Shown one piece after another: positions 24,720 to 37,324 of a stretch of 64,000 bases of DNA (positions are counted from its first letter, which is position 1; the number at the start of each line of letters is the position of its first letter). Source of the stretch: Lepeophtheirus salmonis (Eukaryota; Arthropoda; Copepoda; Siphonostomatoida; Caligidae); assembly GCF_016086655.4 (NCBI RefSeq), contig NC_052131.2, forward strand, positions 37,573,705 through 37,637,704, given 5' to 3'. The position numbers and the translations under genes were made by a program. Below the pieces are notes generated by a model, which saw only the letters and a list, made by a program, of their open reading frames with translations, did not search any database and was not told where the DNA came from.

Positions 24720-24895
24720 AGATATCTTTATGACTAAACGTGACGTCCCTGACAATAGAATCCTTTAAGTATTTATTCAAAGAATACTCCAGATTTAATC
24801 TTACTGTTGCTATAACATCAGGTTTGCTAAAAGAAGCATATGCGTCACCAATCAACCTTGTATGAGTGGCTGCCAATGTCTGCTCCTAGTCATAA
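24720..24895 (-). pseudogene. Unidentified coding-like fragment
   Basis: On the - strand about 58 codons are open, including LAATHTRLIGDAYASFSKPD and LEYSLNKYLKDSIVRDVTFS. The amino-acid use is balanced rather than AT-driven, unlike most chance frames here. There is no start, no splice pair I trust, and no family recognised. A transposon relic is likeliest. Confidence 0.3.
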
Positions 24896-25099
24896 AACCC
24901 CCTATAAACGAGGAGTTGTTATGAATAAAAGTTTTATTAATCATTTTAAAGACAAGGTCTTGCAAAATCCATTTAGTAAATTATAAAAAAATCAATCTTA
25001 GTTTAAGCACCTTCAAAGCGGATTCCTCACTCAAGTTCAGATATTGCATACCGACTGTCAAAAGAGTTTTCTAATCGTAAGGGTTGAATACGAATCAAT

Positions 25100-25437
25100 T
25101 GCTAGACATGATTGGGAGTATAATGATGCAAAACTCAGAGAAAAATCCGTCATCAGACGAGATATTTAAAAAAGTTCATTCTTCAAATTCAGAAGAATTT
25201 CTCAACGATGTTTGAATAAGATTTCCGCTTGTTAATTCATCAAAATATTATTTAATGCCATGCCCCTGGCACAGTAAGATGCTCCCCCTAAACTTTGATT
25301 CAGCTGTGAATAACAGCCTGTCCAACAGACTCATTACCTATCAGCTGCGATTGTACAATTGCAATACCTATACTATTTTTTTAAAAGGTTGATTTGCCAG
25401 GCATAATTGGGAGTATTATGGTGCGGAGCTCAGAGAT
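25100..25437 (+). repeat. Direct repeat pair about 295 bp apart
   Basis: TGCTAGACATGATTGGGAGTATAATGATGCAAAACTCAGAG (25100-25140) resembles TTGCCAGGCATAATTGGGAGTATTATGGTGCGGAGCTCAGAG (25394-25434). Between them lies a less AT-rich segment (25255-25375). The 63-codon frame at 25407-25598 starts inside the second copy. The unit is of unknown origin. Confidence 0.5.
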
Positions 25438-25609
25438 CTGAGAAAGCTCATTCTTATTGGGTTATTCCTAAGCTCTTAGTCCCTGCCATAATTGACTACA
25501 CGATTGCGACCCTTAACATAAAGTTTCATACTGATAAAACATCAATAGAAAATGCAGGATTGAAAAGGCAGCTCAACTTTTTGCATGAAGTATATTAGAG
25601 TATATAAGG

Positions 25610-27195
25610 AGACAGGGGAAAAAAAAAAGGTAAGAGATTAGAAAATAAATCTAAATTCAGTTGAATATAATTTATTTATTGATTTGTTAAGTATATGTAT
25701 ACATAGCTGGCCATGACTTTTATTTTATTACTCAATAATGATTTCCCCCCACAATTTAAATAAAATAACTTATATATATTTTTTAATATTAAAATTGTAC
25801 ATTGTTCAATGCTGCAATATAATATTGCTTAGCAATATTTATTACGATGGTAGTTATGTACTTTAATTTCTATATGATAGCCAAACTGTCTTCATAGAAT
25901 TAATAAGTTGGCCAATATCCCACGTCGTTACCTTTATTGTATCATACAGCCTTAATTCGAAAATAGAAAGAAAACAAGGCACACACTCATCGGATTGTTA
26001 GGCAAATTAGTAAATCATACAAACTGCTATATATCTTTTCAGTCCTAACAGAGTATGATTGTTATATTATTTAGCCAGAATTTTTAAAATGAATAACATA
26101 TACATAGGATTTTCATAATAAGAAAATCCTAAATTGTATTTTATTCGAAAATGAATTTTATCACATATCTACCCAGTCTACTATATATAATAGTTTTTAA
26201 CGTTGTGAACAAATATTTACGCAAAATATCCTCCTTTTCTTTTGTCTACAGAAACATATCAACACTGTATTAACCAAATTGGACTAAAAAAATTGCTGCT
26301 ATGTGTTAATCATATCATCATTTTACATTCTTTTGTCGTGTTGGGAATTTTCGTAATTACCTTTAAGAAAAAGTAAGCTTAAATAACAGGATTTTTAATA
26401 TTTTTGAAATTTTTAACTTTAAATCACGTTCATTTGATCAAATTTAGTTATCCTAAAAAAAATAATCATTATTTGAAACATTATTCTGAATGTTATAGCT
26501 AAATTATTTTTAAATACTAAATATATGTAATATGTTGTGTAGAAGAAGAGTGCATACCTTTTAGGGAGATTTTTTTTTCTTTCCCACAATTCTGTCTAAA
26601 TTAGATACCTTATTTAAAAAATATAAGATAGTCATAAATTGAGTAAACGAATACATACATATTTTATATATACTGAAGGCATTAAGAAAATGAATTTTTT
26701 CTTGGTTGACAGTTACAATTCAGCGGATGAAGATAGTGGGGACAAAATTTAAAATTAAACACTGAACATCTTGAAACCAAAATATCAGAATTAAGTCCTT
26801 ATGAAAAATTCAACTTTTCGATGGCTAACACTATTATTAAAACAATAGTCTCAAAATCTCTGAGATTGACAAATCATATATAGGATGGACCAAAGTAGCA
26901 ATAATTATAGAATTGTCATCGAAAAAAAGAAAACATTTCCCAACTAGAGTTTAGAAGGAGTATTTACATAACATTAATCCCATTGCTCGAAGTAAACTAA
27001 AGTCTACCAATATCAAAATAGAATTTGATAATATAGGACATTTTTTTGAGACACTTGGGAAATAAGGTTTGAAATATGAACGACAAGACTACAAATCAAG
27101 GCCTTCACAAGACTATTGCAAATGCAATGCCCCATTATATATAGTTTAAATACTATATTTAGCCATTTTTTTTATTCCTCTTTCGAAGAAAAAAA
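25610..27195. other. No gene recognised
   Basis: AT-rich sequence without readable motifs. Confidence 0.6.
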
Positions 27196-27199
27196 ATAG

Positions 27200-27580
27200 C
27201 TTGACGTGCGAGCAAACAGATTTGGAGTATTTGACGATGAAGATCGTGTCTATGGCGTACCATGCTGTCCCGTTGCCATCTCGGACAGAATCCTAATTTT
27301 GATAAAAGGTGCGGTAAGAATAGATACTCCAAACTACAAAAGAGGTCAGGGATATAGAGGGCCCCATTGTGGGACGACAGAAGTTCTGCCATATTTTTGC
27401 TCGGTTTTGTTTCTACTTCGCTGTTTGGGTTTGAATGGACTGCTTGATGTTGTGGATAGTCTTCTCAGTACTAAAAACGGCCTGAAGGCGAAAGCTTTTT
27501 TTGATTCTACTCCAATATGTTTACACCTAGAGACATGGGTTGCAAACAAAACTTGTTTATGTTTGGTTTGGTTGCGTTAA
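27200..27580 (+). other. Open frame in a less AT-rich patch, unidentified
   Basis: A 124-codon + frame spans 27206-27580 in a patch with clearly higher GC than its surroundings. The - strand also has two open frames over it, so the openness is partly compositional. An exon-like subsegment runs from GCAAACAG (27218) to GGTGCG|GTAAGAATAG (27314/27315), an acceptor/donor pair in frame with FGVFDDEDRVYGVPCCPVAI. No family was recognised. It could be an exon of an unknown gene or old transposon DNA. Confidence 0.3.
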
Positions 27581-28320
27581 ATGTGACCATGTAATTAAAA
27601 AGGACGATGATAAAATTGCATTTAAATGCTACTGCTAGTTGTCAGACCCCAGTGTATATAATTGAAGTCAATTATCTGATGACAATATTGCGGAGAATAA
27701 CCAGAGATTAATTATGGAGAATAATATAAATCCATGTTTGTACAATGTTCCCTCCAAACTAAGGATTAGCTTATATAACACCTCTTCAAATAACTACATA
27801 CTACTACAACCCTTTGAGTAGATGTTTACTTTGTGAACACAAATGTCCCACATATTATATATATAAAAAAAATAATTATTATTGATATTTGTGAAAAGAA
27901 AAATAAGGGGGAATGGAAGAAAAAAACAAAATTGGTTTCATATGTTTTTTGTAGGTAAACAAACCAACCACTTTTTCCTCCTTGAACAAACCTCCTTCTA
28001 CCCCTATTAATTGAGTAAACAAAATGGACGATGTTTTCCATAATTGAGAATGTTCATGTCTCTCATCCATAATGACCCATACGTCTCGTGTTCTTAATCA
28101 CTCAATACGTAGTATGCTATACATACATGAAACTCATACATAAGAAGAATAAAATTCTCGCTAGATGGAGTAAATTATTCAAATGATTCCTCAAATTTGA
28201 AAAATAAATGGTTCATCACGATGAATTGAAATGATGTACTAGGTGTGTAATTGAAAAATTAACATTTTTCAGCAGGAATTTTAATAATTTTAATTTCGAA
28301 AACAAGAGAAAGTAGATTTA

Positions 28321-28762
28321 CTATACATTGAAATCTGAACACTTACTAATTCAATAATTAATGAAGGTTGAGAGACTGAAATTATTTCATATTTCGATCT
28401 ATTAAAGTATGAACAATTAGTTACAAAACAAAACAGACCAAAGCTCTGTAACGTACGTACAAGTCGAGAATGTGACATTTGAACGTGATCGATGAATTTC
28501 CATTTCTGAATTTTCCACTTCTTGACGCTGGGCGTCTCCATTACCACCGTCTACCCCATCAGCAAGTCTGAAACATTTGAGAGGAAGAAGGGCTCCGTAA
28601 AAAAGGCGAAACAGGAACCGGAGGAATGAAGAAAATAGCCTAGGCTAGTCCCTTCAAGTCCATAAGGGCCCAGACTAGAGATCCCGGGGTTTCACACCAG
28701 ACTGACCAGAGAACTAGTAAAAAAATTAGGTGAAAAGAGCCTAATTTTAATGGACCACTTGA
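28321..28762 (+). mobile_element. Mariner-family element copy C with both termini, internally deleted
   Basis: The 5' end reads ATTGAAATCTGAACACTTAC and the 3' end TTTTAATGGACCACTTG. These are inverted matches to each other and to the other copies. Inside are the shared leader (AAGTCGAGAATGTGACATTTGAACG-like, about 28459) and helix-turn-helix coding relics. After GTGAAAAGAGCC (about 28740) the sequence passes directly into the 3' terminus, so the catalytic domain is gone. At about 440 bp with two termini it has the architecture of a MITE. Confidence 0.7.
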
Positions 28763-28764
28763 TT

Positions 28765-30690
28765 AATCTAAATGTGTAAAAACCAAATGATGTATTTTTT
28801 ATGTACCTACTTTTTTAGATAGAATATTGATCATATTAATAAAATATCATAAAACACTATCAATTACTGTTATTGACTAAGCCTTTCGGGAAAAGATAAA
28901 AACCTTTATCTAAGTGGATTCTTATTTTCCTTCTATTTTTGCAAAAATACCTCTTACTAATATTACTTAAATGTTATATCTTCGATAAAAAGAGACTTTT
29001 TATATGCTTGAAAAGAGAAGAACATTCTCAAATAAGTAGGTAGTTACTTTCATACCTTTTAAAATCATCTATTATTCATTTTGAAGTCCTTGACTAAGAA
29101 TCAATAAAAAACTCTCGGTCATTAAGTAAATTACAAATTTCAGCCTTTATAAAAAAGATATTGTTATATATAAAAAAGGATTTAAGTTCTAATTTTTTTT
29201 TAGTAAAGATAAATAATCCATGGTAAATGATTTGTCTGTTTCTAAATCCTATTGCTAAAAAAGATATATGTTTTTCATTGGCTACATGTAAGAAACGGTT
29301 AAGATAATAACAGAATCTGGAAAAGTAAGTATTATATTGACAAAGAATTAGAGGGTCGTCCACTATCAATATTAAATGAATATTGATCTAATTCAGAACC
29401 TGAACATATATATTATGACGAACTTCTTGGTTTTATTTAATATTAATAGCATATTAATTTTCAATTGGACCTCATGGACCAAAATCACTTCCTCAATTCT
29501 CCCATGGATTAACCCTTTTCTTTGATAAACAAAAATATTTATCTTATATAAACGGTCCCAAAGATGTTAATATTTATGATACAGTCAAATTAGGATTTAG
29601 TGTATGTATATCTTTAAAACATACACAATTTTGAACAACGATAAATCTGGGCTAGCTTTCTATTTTTTTTTGTGTTGAACTGTCTCGAGGAAGAAACGTT
29701 TTATCAAAGCATTTCAGAATTTCAAAGATATATTAGATTGTGCGGTACCATTTCAAGCCGTTAGTATTTATGACATTTATCGTATTTCAGCTCTTACATG
29801 TCAATATTTGCATTTATATGAATTTAGGAAGTAAAAACGATGAAAACCACTTGACTTCATAAAAAAAAAAATTAATTTCCCATAAACACTCACAGAGATC
29901 ATTACAGTGACCTAATCCGAACCAACCACAACAATTTGAGATTTTTGAATTAAAATAAATCCGATGGTTATCCAGTTATAGTACTCTAACATAATTAAAA
30001 TGTGAGTTTTATTGCGGTCAAGTAATTTTGAAAATATCTAAGGAAAAAAATACGACTTGATGAGTGATTCTCTATCTCGACAGCTGACGAAACATGAAAA
30101 CTTACAAATATTTCATTAATTAGTAACCTCATCTTTTGTATGGAAAGGAAAAATCTCGGACGTTAAGTAAAATACATGGGATCTCTCAGGTCAAAGTTTA
30201 TTCCAACTATAGTGCACGACCCAGTACATTATTTATGTTTTCGGTCCTTTTGAGCCGTACTATAAATATTCAGTCAAAACAGCAAAAAAAAAAAAAAATG
30301 AAAAAATCTGTCTCCTCCATACATGAAACAACAAAATATCTTCATCTAAAATTTTTTCATCGTCAAAACTTTACTACAGTTTATTCAACAATATAACTTT
30401 TATACTTTAGTTTTCTTTTTATGACAAAAGTATTAAAATAAAGTGGCAGAGAAAAATGAATATGAATTCTTCATCAATACACATTTTGATGTCTGGGATT
30501 GATAGGTAGTCAAACAATCAAACCAATACTTTTTAGACAAAAAATGAAAATATTTATACAAGTTATGTAAGAACTTTTACTAAATATGATTTAGAACGAC
30601 CTAGATGGGGTTAAAAAATAATTTTTTATAATGTGAAAGCTACATTTCACGACATTTAATCATTCATATTAAAACCCGTCTTTCTTTATA
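28765..30690. other. No gene recognised
   Basis: AT-rich. Frames at 29094-29369 (-) and 30136-30396 (+) have no domain signature; the latter contains a poly-A run read as lysines. Confidence 0.6.
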
Positions 30691-30694
30691 ACCT

Positions 30695-30915
30695 AAGCCA
30701 CACGGCACCAGAAGCTTTGGTAGGCCCAGACGACCTCGTGCCAATCCAGCTTTGCCATCGTGTGGGTAATGGACTTCTTCAAGGCCTCTACAAAAATATG
30801 ATACATGGCAAAATCCTCATGTTCAACCCCTCTGTCAGAGATAGAAATCGTATGGGTTTAGTTACAGCCTGTTTGCAGGCCAAAAATCCAGGCACTAAAA
30901 GGTGGCCAATTTGTG
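30695..30915 (-). mobile_element. Mariner transposase C-terminal fragment
   Basis: On the - strand, FWPANRL-LNPYDFYL (about 30845-30900) corresponds to the FWP-NSPDLNPYDF-LW block around the third catalytic Asp. VEALKKSITHTMAKLDWHEV then AYQSFWCRV (about 30700-30790) matches the V-SLKKSI--W--LD-EEV--ACKSF--RVE end. The rest of the element is not visible. The + frame at 30717-30974 is a shadow. Confidence 0.6.
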
Positions 30916-31737
30916 GCCATATCAACTTTTCTCCCATTTGTCATTTAGAGATATTTTGTAGCTATTTTTTTTAGAATATTATATCCTTAAGCAATCAATC
31001 TCCTTTTGAACGAAACAAACCAATTGCGACAAAACAAAACACGAATACAGGTACAATAGGTCATATTTAGAGTCCTATCCAATCAAGTCCTAACTATCAG
31101 TCTTAAAAACACTTTTATATATTATTTTTTCATCATTTCTAGTAATGTGACTCCTAAGTACCATCGGTCTTAAAGAACGGTCCCAAGGAGGGATAGGATC
31201 AGTTCTCATACTAGACTGGACCGATGTTAAAAAGACTGACACAACACTAGGTACATCTAATCATTTGTAAAATAACATCCCATGTCTAGTCGAAAGAAAA
31301 ACTATTTATATTAATTTGGCATCGTAACGAAGGGTTAAAAGATGTGTCAAATTATAAATTACACCTGAATATGTATTATATATAAATAACTTAGACAATA
31401 ACTACAAACCAGGTCATTGAGTAAAATTTTTAGTTATTCATACAAGTAAATATCCTCCTATATGAATGGAAAGTTAATTAGTTTTGTGTTTTGTTTTAGT
31501 TTAGATACAATTTTAATTTCCGTTTTTATTTAGAGCGAAATGTATTTTATATATTATTATAAGCCAATCAGCATAAGCTCACTTGTTTAATTCTGTGTCT
31601 TATAATAAGTAACATTCAAAATTTGTTCAAAAATAGTTTATTATTTATTCAACAGAGATTTCATTTGGGATTTGCTTGAGTATAAATAGGCATACAGGGA
31701 GCAGACATGGAAAAGTTACATTTTAAATTAGTCATTG

Positions 31738-33380
31738 TTAAAATACAAAGGCTGAATGTTTGGTCTTGATAAGAGTCCTTATTTTACAGCTGGCACTACC
31801 ACAATATTTTGCTTGTTGGGCAACTAGCAGGTCGTAAAAATATATAAATACTCTCTCCATGCTGCGAAATATTGCGTCCATAAAAAGCTGGAACGTTTGT
31901 GAAGCGTTTTTGAGACAAAACGGCTTCTGTACATATTCCAAAAGGAGGATGGGTATGATGATGGCCGTTTTTGGGATGTCTTCGCCCTCGACTGGAATCT
32001 GATGATTAACCTTGTAAATGTCCATCTTTGAAAATACCATGGAGCCCCAGAAAAGTCTCTCATATTCGGAAGTGGGTACCGATCGAACTCTAACATACTG
32101 TTGAGTTGTCAAAAATCCCCACACAATAAAAATCCTCTGTTTGACTTCTCTACTATGTGCACTGCCGAAGAAGAGTGAGGCCGTTGTACTCCAGTTTCAT
32201 GTAAGGGTTGGACTTTCTACTTGAGTAAGCCTAGCTTTGGCCCACTGAGCCTCCGAGCCATGGAAAAACATGAAGCACCAGATTTGACGATGGAGTGTCT
32301 ACTTGATGGAACACAAAAGTCAATCTTTGAGAAGAAGAGAGGAAAGGCACATGCATAATCACCTTGCTCAACATGTGATGAGGTTGTGTGACTCAAATTA
32401 CAATTCATTTGAAAAGTGATTTATTTATCAGATCTACACAAAAAATTTTTTTTTTTTAAGAAATCCATACCAAGAATTGGGATGGTGTTATCAAAAGCAT
32501 TAAAAATCTCCAAGAATATTGTATGCCGTTCAAAACAAAATCCTCTGACGGAGTACCTATTGGGATGACTCACTGCCCTCCAAAAGCAATAACAGAGGGA
32601 TGATTGGATTATTTTATAATTTATTTGTCGTTGGTAAGATGGAGACTTGAGCTCCTGAGTAAACAAGGAATTATAAAATCCTGATACTGTTTGTCACAAA
32701 AATTAAATCAACATCAGTGTTGGTTACTAATAAGATTTTTGACAGGAGTCCATTGAACGGGCATTTGGAGCCCGAATAGGCACTTGCCGACTTACAGTAC
32801 GTCAAATGTTGCCTGCAAATACCTTGAGCCTAGTTATGATGATGTCGAAGTTTTTTCTTTCGTAAAAACCGTGTGGGCTCAGCGAGGTCTTGGAAGGAGA
32901 ACGACTAAGCGTGAATGAGCGATCTGCCATGGCTCTGAATGAACTTGGGACACATCTGATTATTACCTCTTTAGCTAGAATGTCTTTGAAGTCTGCTACA
33001 AACTCAAGGTCGGAGAGACGATACACTGCATGCAGAATTTCGTGAGCCGATAATGATTCGCGCTTCAAAAGATCAAGGGCCCTTTTCATACATTCTTGAG
33101 GGACATACCATAGAGATCCAAAACTTTTTTTTTCGGGTCTCCAAAAGAACCTGGTAGCTCCTCCTTTGGAACATTTACCATGATGTCATGACGTAGAGTT
33201 TGTCACATTCATTTGTGATGCCTTGTCATTTGAACATGAAATCGATTTTAAAAAAAACATATCTTCTTTGTCAAACTTTGAAAGGAGAAATTCTAAACAC
33301 CCAGTCTGGTTTTGGGACGCGCTGCACCTTGCTCAATTTACTCCAGAGGAGGTATTTGACTGCTGGAGTACGGTCGTCTG
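31738..33380 (-). mobile_element. Ty3/gypsy-type LTR retrotransposon gag-pol remnant
   Basis: On the - strand the order is gag-like, protease end, reverse transcriptase. A 95-codon open segment (32802-33089) includes LSAHEILHAVYRLSDLEFVA and FKDILAKEVIIRCVPSSFRA, in the position of a capsid domain. TIPILGMDFLKK (about 32460-32500) fits the GxDFL C-terminus of the aspartic protease. The best part (31800-32124) has FSKMDIYKVNHQIPVEGEDI, KTAIIIP and PFCLKNASQTFQLFMD, the gypsy reverse-transcriptase fingers/palm. The catalytic box appears as FIYFYDLLVA, where YxDD is expected, so the first Asp is lost. Stops and frameshifts separate the parts. No integrase or paired LTRs were recognised. Confidence 0.75.
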
Positions 33381-33584
33381 AAGGATTTTGGGGATCCTTT
33401 AAACGGGGGGGTAGGGGGCATTATATATATTGTAGGGATCACCAATAAAGGAACTACACAATATGATTTCTAACTAAAGACTGGATATGTTTGCTATATG
33501 ATGGTAAAAAATAAAATCCAACTTGTTCATTAGCATAAAATCGCTTGAAGATACAAATTGTTACATGTTTTATTATGAAATATA

Positions 33585-33965
33585 ATCACATTTGGTCTTA
33601 ATAACGGCCTCAACTTGATTTTCGAAACCGGAGCAGGTGTGGATGGCAGTTTCTTTTGACAAATTACGGAATTTTACCCGGATCTTGGACATTAGGTCAT
33701 ATTTTGTGTTGCAGAAGTATTTGTTGTTGTGCCACTCAACTGTCTCCCATACACAGTAGTCCTTGGGGTGGAGATGCGGTGAGTCTCGAGGCCAAACACT
33801 GGGTTCGCAGTCTGGGATAAGGCAGAGCCATTATCAATTCTAAGCTCATCCAACTCTTTCCTGACTCTTTGAGTTCCTTCTTCACTCTTCCAGTTCCTTG
33901 GTGACTCTCGAGATAAAGGACTTGTCCATGTTCACCATTGTCTCGTCCGGCTCAGATCCCAACAA
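33585..33965 (-). mobile_element. Mariner element fragment, internally deleted
   Basis: On the - strand, a short N-terminal piece (MDKSFISRVTKELEE, about 33890-33940) is followed directly by the C-terminal block: PSVWPRDSPHLHPKDYCVWE, TVEWHNNKYFCNTKYDLMSK, IRVKFRNLSKETAIHTCSGF and VEAVIKTKCDYIS (33588-33815). The third catalytic position is His in SPHLHP, where SPDLNP is expected. The middle of the transposase is missing. Confidence 0.65.
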
Positions 33966-34856
33966 AGACACTCTCCTTTTTCCACGATCCTGGAATAAAT
34001 ACTGTATCGATCAATGCTATTTATTTTAACTGATACTAACCATTTCTGGCTAGCTGATAAAACAACAAACAAATTCCTACCTGCACCTGCGCAGCTCTCA
34101 CACACGCTCAAAGTTCGTCGTTAAACAAAGACTGCCCGCTGCATACATATTTTTTACCACTTTTTCGATATGATGTATATTTTTTTAAATTCTTATAATT
34201 ATGAAAATAATAATTTATGATGATTCATGGTTTTTTAAGTTAATATCTTAGAAAATGAATCTCATATCGTTAATAATAACATAATTTTAATTGCGTGCTG
34301 TCATTGTTGACATCTGGGTAAACAAAGCTATTATTATAAAAATACTAGTTAAATGGTTAAAATAGAAAGCACTTTCAATTAATATATTTGATATTATTTA
34401 TTAATTCTAAGTGAATTGTATGTTTAGTTTTTCTTCATCTAATAATAACGCATCATTGCGTATTTTAAATGTATGTTTATTCTTCGTAAGCTCATACATA
34501 TTATTAAGTGAAACTATTATTTTCTCTGGAGAGCTTTGTTCCTTAAATTATTCATATGTCGAAGGGGGCTTTCTCTCTTTTACTTTTGTGTTCGAGAGGA
34601 CAAGAGTACTAGAAAATAAAAACAACCATGATTCATAAATTATATACTTTAGTTACTCTGAACTTCGACCTAAAAAACCAAAAACAAATCCATTTTCCGA
34701 AAAAGGATGATTACATTACAAATTTATGGCTTTTTACAGATTACATGTGTAATATGGTGTCAATATAAAAACAATATTGAGCAAAAAACAAGTTAATTAG
34801 AAAGTAATATAATGTTTTTTTTTTCCTTTCCAATATTCGATATACATATATTGACT
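33966..34856. other. No gene recognised
   Basis: A GC-richer stretch (34080-34145, CACCTGCGCAGCTCTCACAC) may belong to the terminus of the mariner fragment at 33.6 kb. The remainder is AT-rich. Confidence 0.5.
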
Positions 34857-35010
34857 AAATTATAAGTTTTGTATTCATATTTATGGGTGAATTAGGATAC
34901 CCAAATATTTTAGCTACATTTTTAAGCCCTTTTTTATATAATATTCTTATATTGGCTCTGATATGACCTTTCATATAACTTCCATCAATTTTGAGAAAAA
35001 TCACTCTTGC
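34857..35010 (-). repeat. Dispersed repeat R3, copy 1
   Basis: The + strand text TTATAAGTTTTGTATTCATATTTATGGG, TGAATTAGGATACCCAA and GATATGACCTTTCATA is matched at 39583-39720. On the - strand the copies give MKGHIRANIRILYKKGLKN and MKDHIGAI-KRL, so this may be the N-terminus of a Tc1-like transposase. That reading is tentative. Confidence 0.5.
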
Positions 35011-37324
35011 TTGTTTTTCTGTTAACGGGCTACATATGAATGACCAGAACCGTAGAATATTCATGGTTCTTTTATAAAGGAAAGGAGATAAAAAGTTTTC
35101 TACCTTCTAGTGATGTATAATAACTATAAATTCCGTTTCTGACAATTATCTCCATTTTAGCGTTTCTGATTCGGTTTCAACCCGGTTTCAAAATTTCATT
35201 GGAAATTAGGTGCTTTCTATCCTCATTTTCTAAAAAAATATAGGAGGATGTAGAAGCCGGCTGTTATTATAGGTTCATTATCTCCTCAAAGGAGAGAAAA
35301 ACATCTTTGTCAATTAAGTAATTTGATTTTGTACACATTCATGGTTCAAGAACTAACTACTTTTTGTATTTTGAAAACGGCTTGCGGGTAATCAAGATAT
35401 CTTAGTTTAGTGGTTCGTGAATCTGTTACATTACAAGTATATACAAGAAGATGCCAATTATTTTAATAGCTTCGGTAGGAATTTCCTCAATTAATTTGTT
35501 ATTTAAATTTAAAAGCTGTTATGTTTAGAATACAGATGTTATTTCAACCCAGTCACAATGTTTCTAAAGAAAACTAAAACTAAAAAACTTTAGGACCATT
35601 GATATACCTTCAAATGTTCATACAAATTATTTAAACTATGTCAATTTTTATCTAAAATATGAATTTAAAACTTTCATTAAATTACTTATTTTTACAAAAA
35701 AATATTGTAATGTTTATTCATACATTTAATCTTATGGTAATTCCGTTCTTAGAAGTATGTAATTAAGTTACAAGTCATGCTAATGAGAATGTATGTTTCA
35801 AGGATAATTAATTAAATAAAATGTACTTTTTTAATAATGGGTAATTATATTATTGCGCAATGATTTTATAGGTTCTAGGGAATCTTGCATTGAGCCTAAT
35901 TTGTCAAAAGTATTTCAATGTATACCCACTCATTTTTACCTTCTCTCAATCCTTCAACTGATATTTGCTACATTATTGATTAAGAAAGCTCAAAAACACA
36001 TTTATTTGTGGTATTAAATTTGTTGAAGTTTAAAATTCAAAGTGTTTAAGTTTTAATGGGCTACTTTTTAAATATATTCCTAGGTTATTTATTTATATTA
36101 TTTCAATATTAGATGATTTTTATCCATGGAATTTGCCATTTTTGTACGAAAATAGGAGTTTAGCTCTAAAGTACTTTGGAGATAAATAGACCTACAACAG
36201 TAATTATATAGATACTGATCTCTACTCCTCAAAATTATGAGGCTTAATCCCCATTTTTATAATAAATGCCCCATTTTCTATTATTTGACTTATTTAATAT
36301 TGAAATTATTTAGACAAGGGGCCATTGAATTTATACGTTCCAGGCGAAAATGGTTCTGATGGAAAATAAAAGAAGATAATTTATACGGTACAAGCTATAT
36401 AGCTAAGTTCAAATATTTAAAAAACCTTATGGAAGTACAAAATATTTGCGTTGTCTTATTGAATGAGAGCATCCCTTCTTTTTGACATTTTCCATTCAAA
36501 GTAACTCCTTCCCTTTTTAAAAATAATTTGGCAAATATTACACTGAAAATATGATATAATGTTTTTTTAGTATTGTTTACAGCTTCCTCTTGCCAAAGTC
36601 AAACAAAAAAACAACCTTTGGGAATATTTGGATCCTGTTATAAAATAGAAAAAAGTCTTAAACATAATTATTTTATATATATTTTAAGAAGAAATAATAA
36701 AAAAATCATATAATTTTCTTCAGTTATGTCCTTATTAATAGATGTGATCAGCATTGATTTTTTGAAGTGAAAGGTTACCACTTTTTTGAATTCCGTATCC
36801 CAATCGAACTTGCAGTGATAAACCAGCTAATGTTTGTTATAAAAAGGTGTTGTAAAATATCTATAAAAAAAAAGAAACTTGACCTACGGTCTAAAAGTCA
36901 ACTCCGGTATATTGTATAAATTTTACTGATTGTCAACCTTTATGTATCTATATAGAAATTGGAGACCGCTTAGTGAACAGTTGAATTTCAACTATTGCAA
37001 TCTTTAATCACTAAGAAAATAACTTTCCAAGGGGAAGTGAAGCAACGCAACAAGAATAATATCGTATTAGATTAGGAGCAGTGAAAAATTTTTCATCAGA
37101 AAAGGCCAAAACTTTGCCCAAATTTTTGTTGGTCTTGAGAAAATTTAGAATCTTCTTTGCTCTTTCCAACCGTCAAAGCTTGCTCTGTTCAGAAAAGTTT
37201 TCCTTTTTGCACGGCACACTGCTTTAAGCCCCTTAATGTTCTTGTGCATAGTCTTAAAAAAGATCATGCCATTCAGCAAAAACTGAAAATTTTGTTAATA
37301 GATTTTGGAGAAATATATTTTGGA
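35011..37324. other. No gene recognised apart from the mariner end at 36.0 kb
   Basis: AT-rich; tandem CGGTTTCAACCCGGTTTC at about 35172-35190. No open frame with a family signature. Confidence 0.6.
36008..36067 (+). mobile_element. Stand-alone 3' terminus of the copy A-E mariner family
   Basis: TTGAAGTTTAAAATTCAAAGTGTTTAAGTTTTAATGGGCTACT-like sequence matches the last 50-60 bp of copies B and E. I found no transposase sequence next to it. Confidence 0.55.

Noticed and set aside
30717..30974. 85-codon + frame as a gene
   Set aside because: It is antisense to a mariner C-terminal block.
31620..31720. LTR of the gypsy remnant
   Set aside because: A TATA-like GAGTATAAATAGGC at about 31678 is suggestive, but no matching second LTR was found on the other side.
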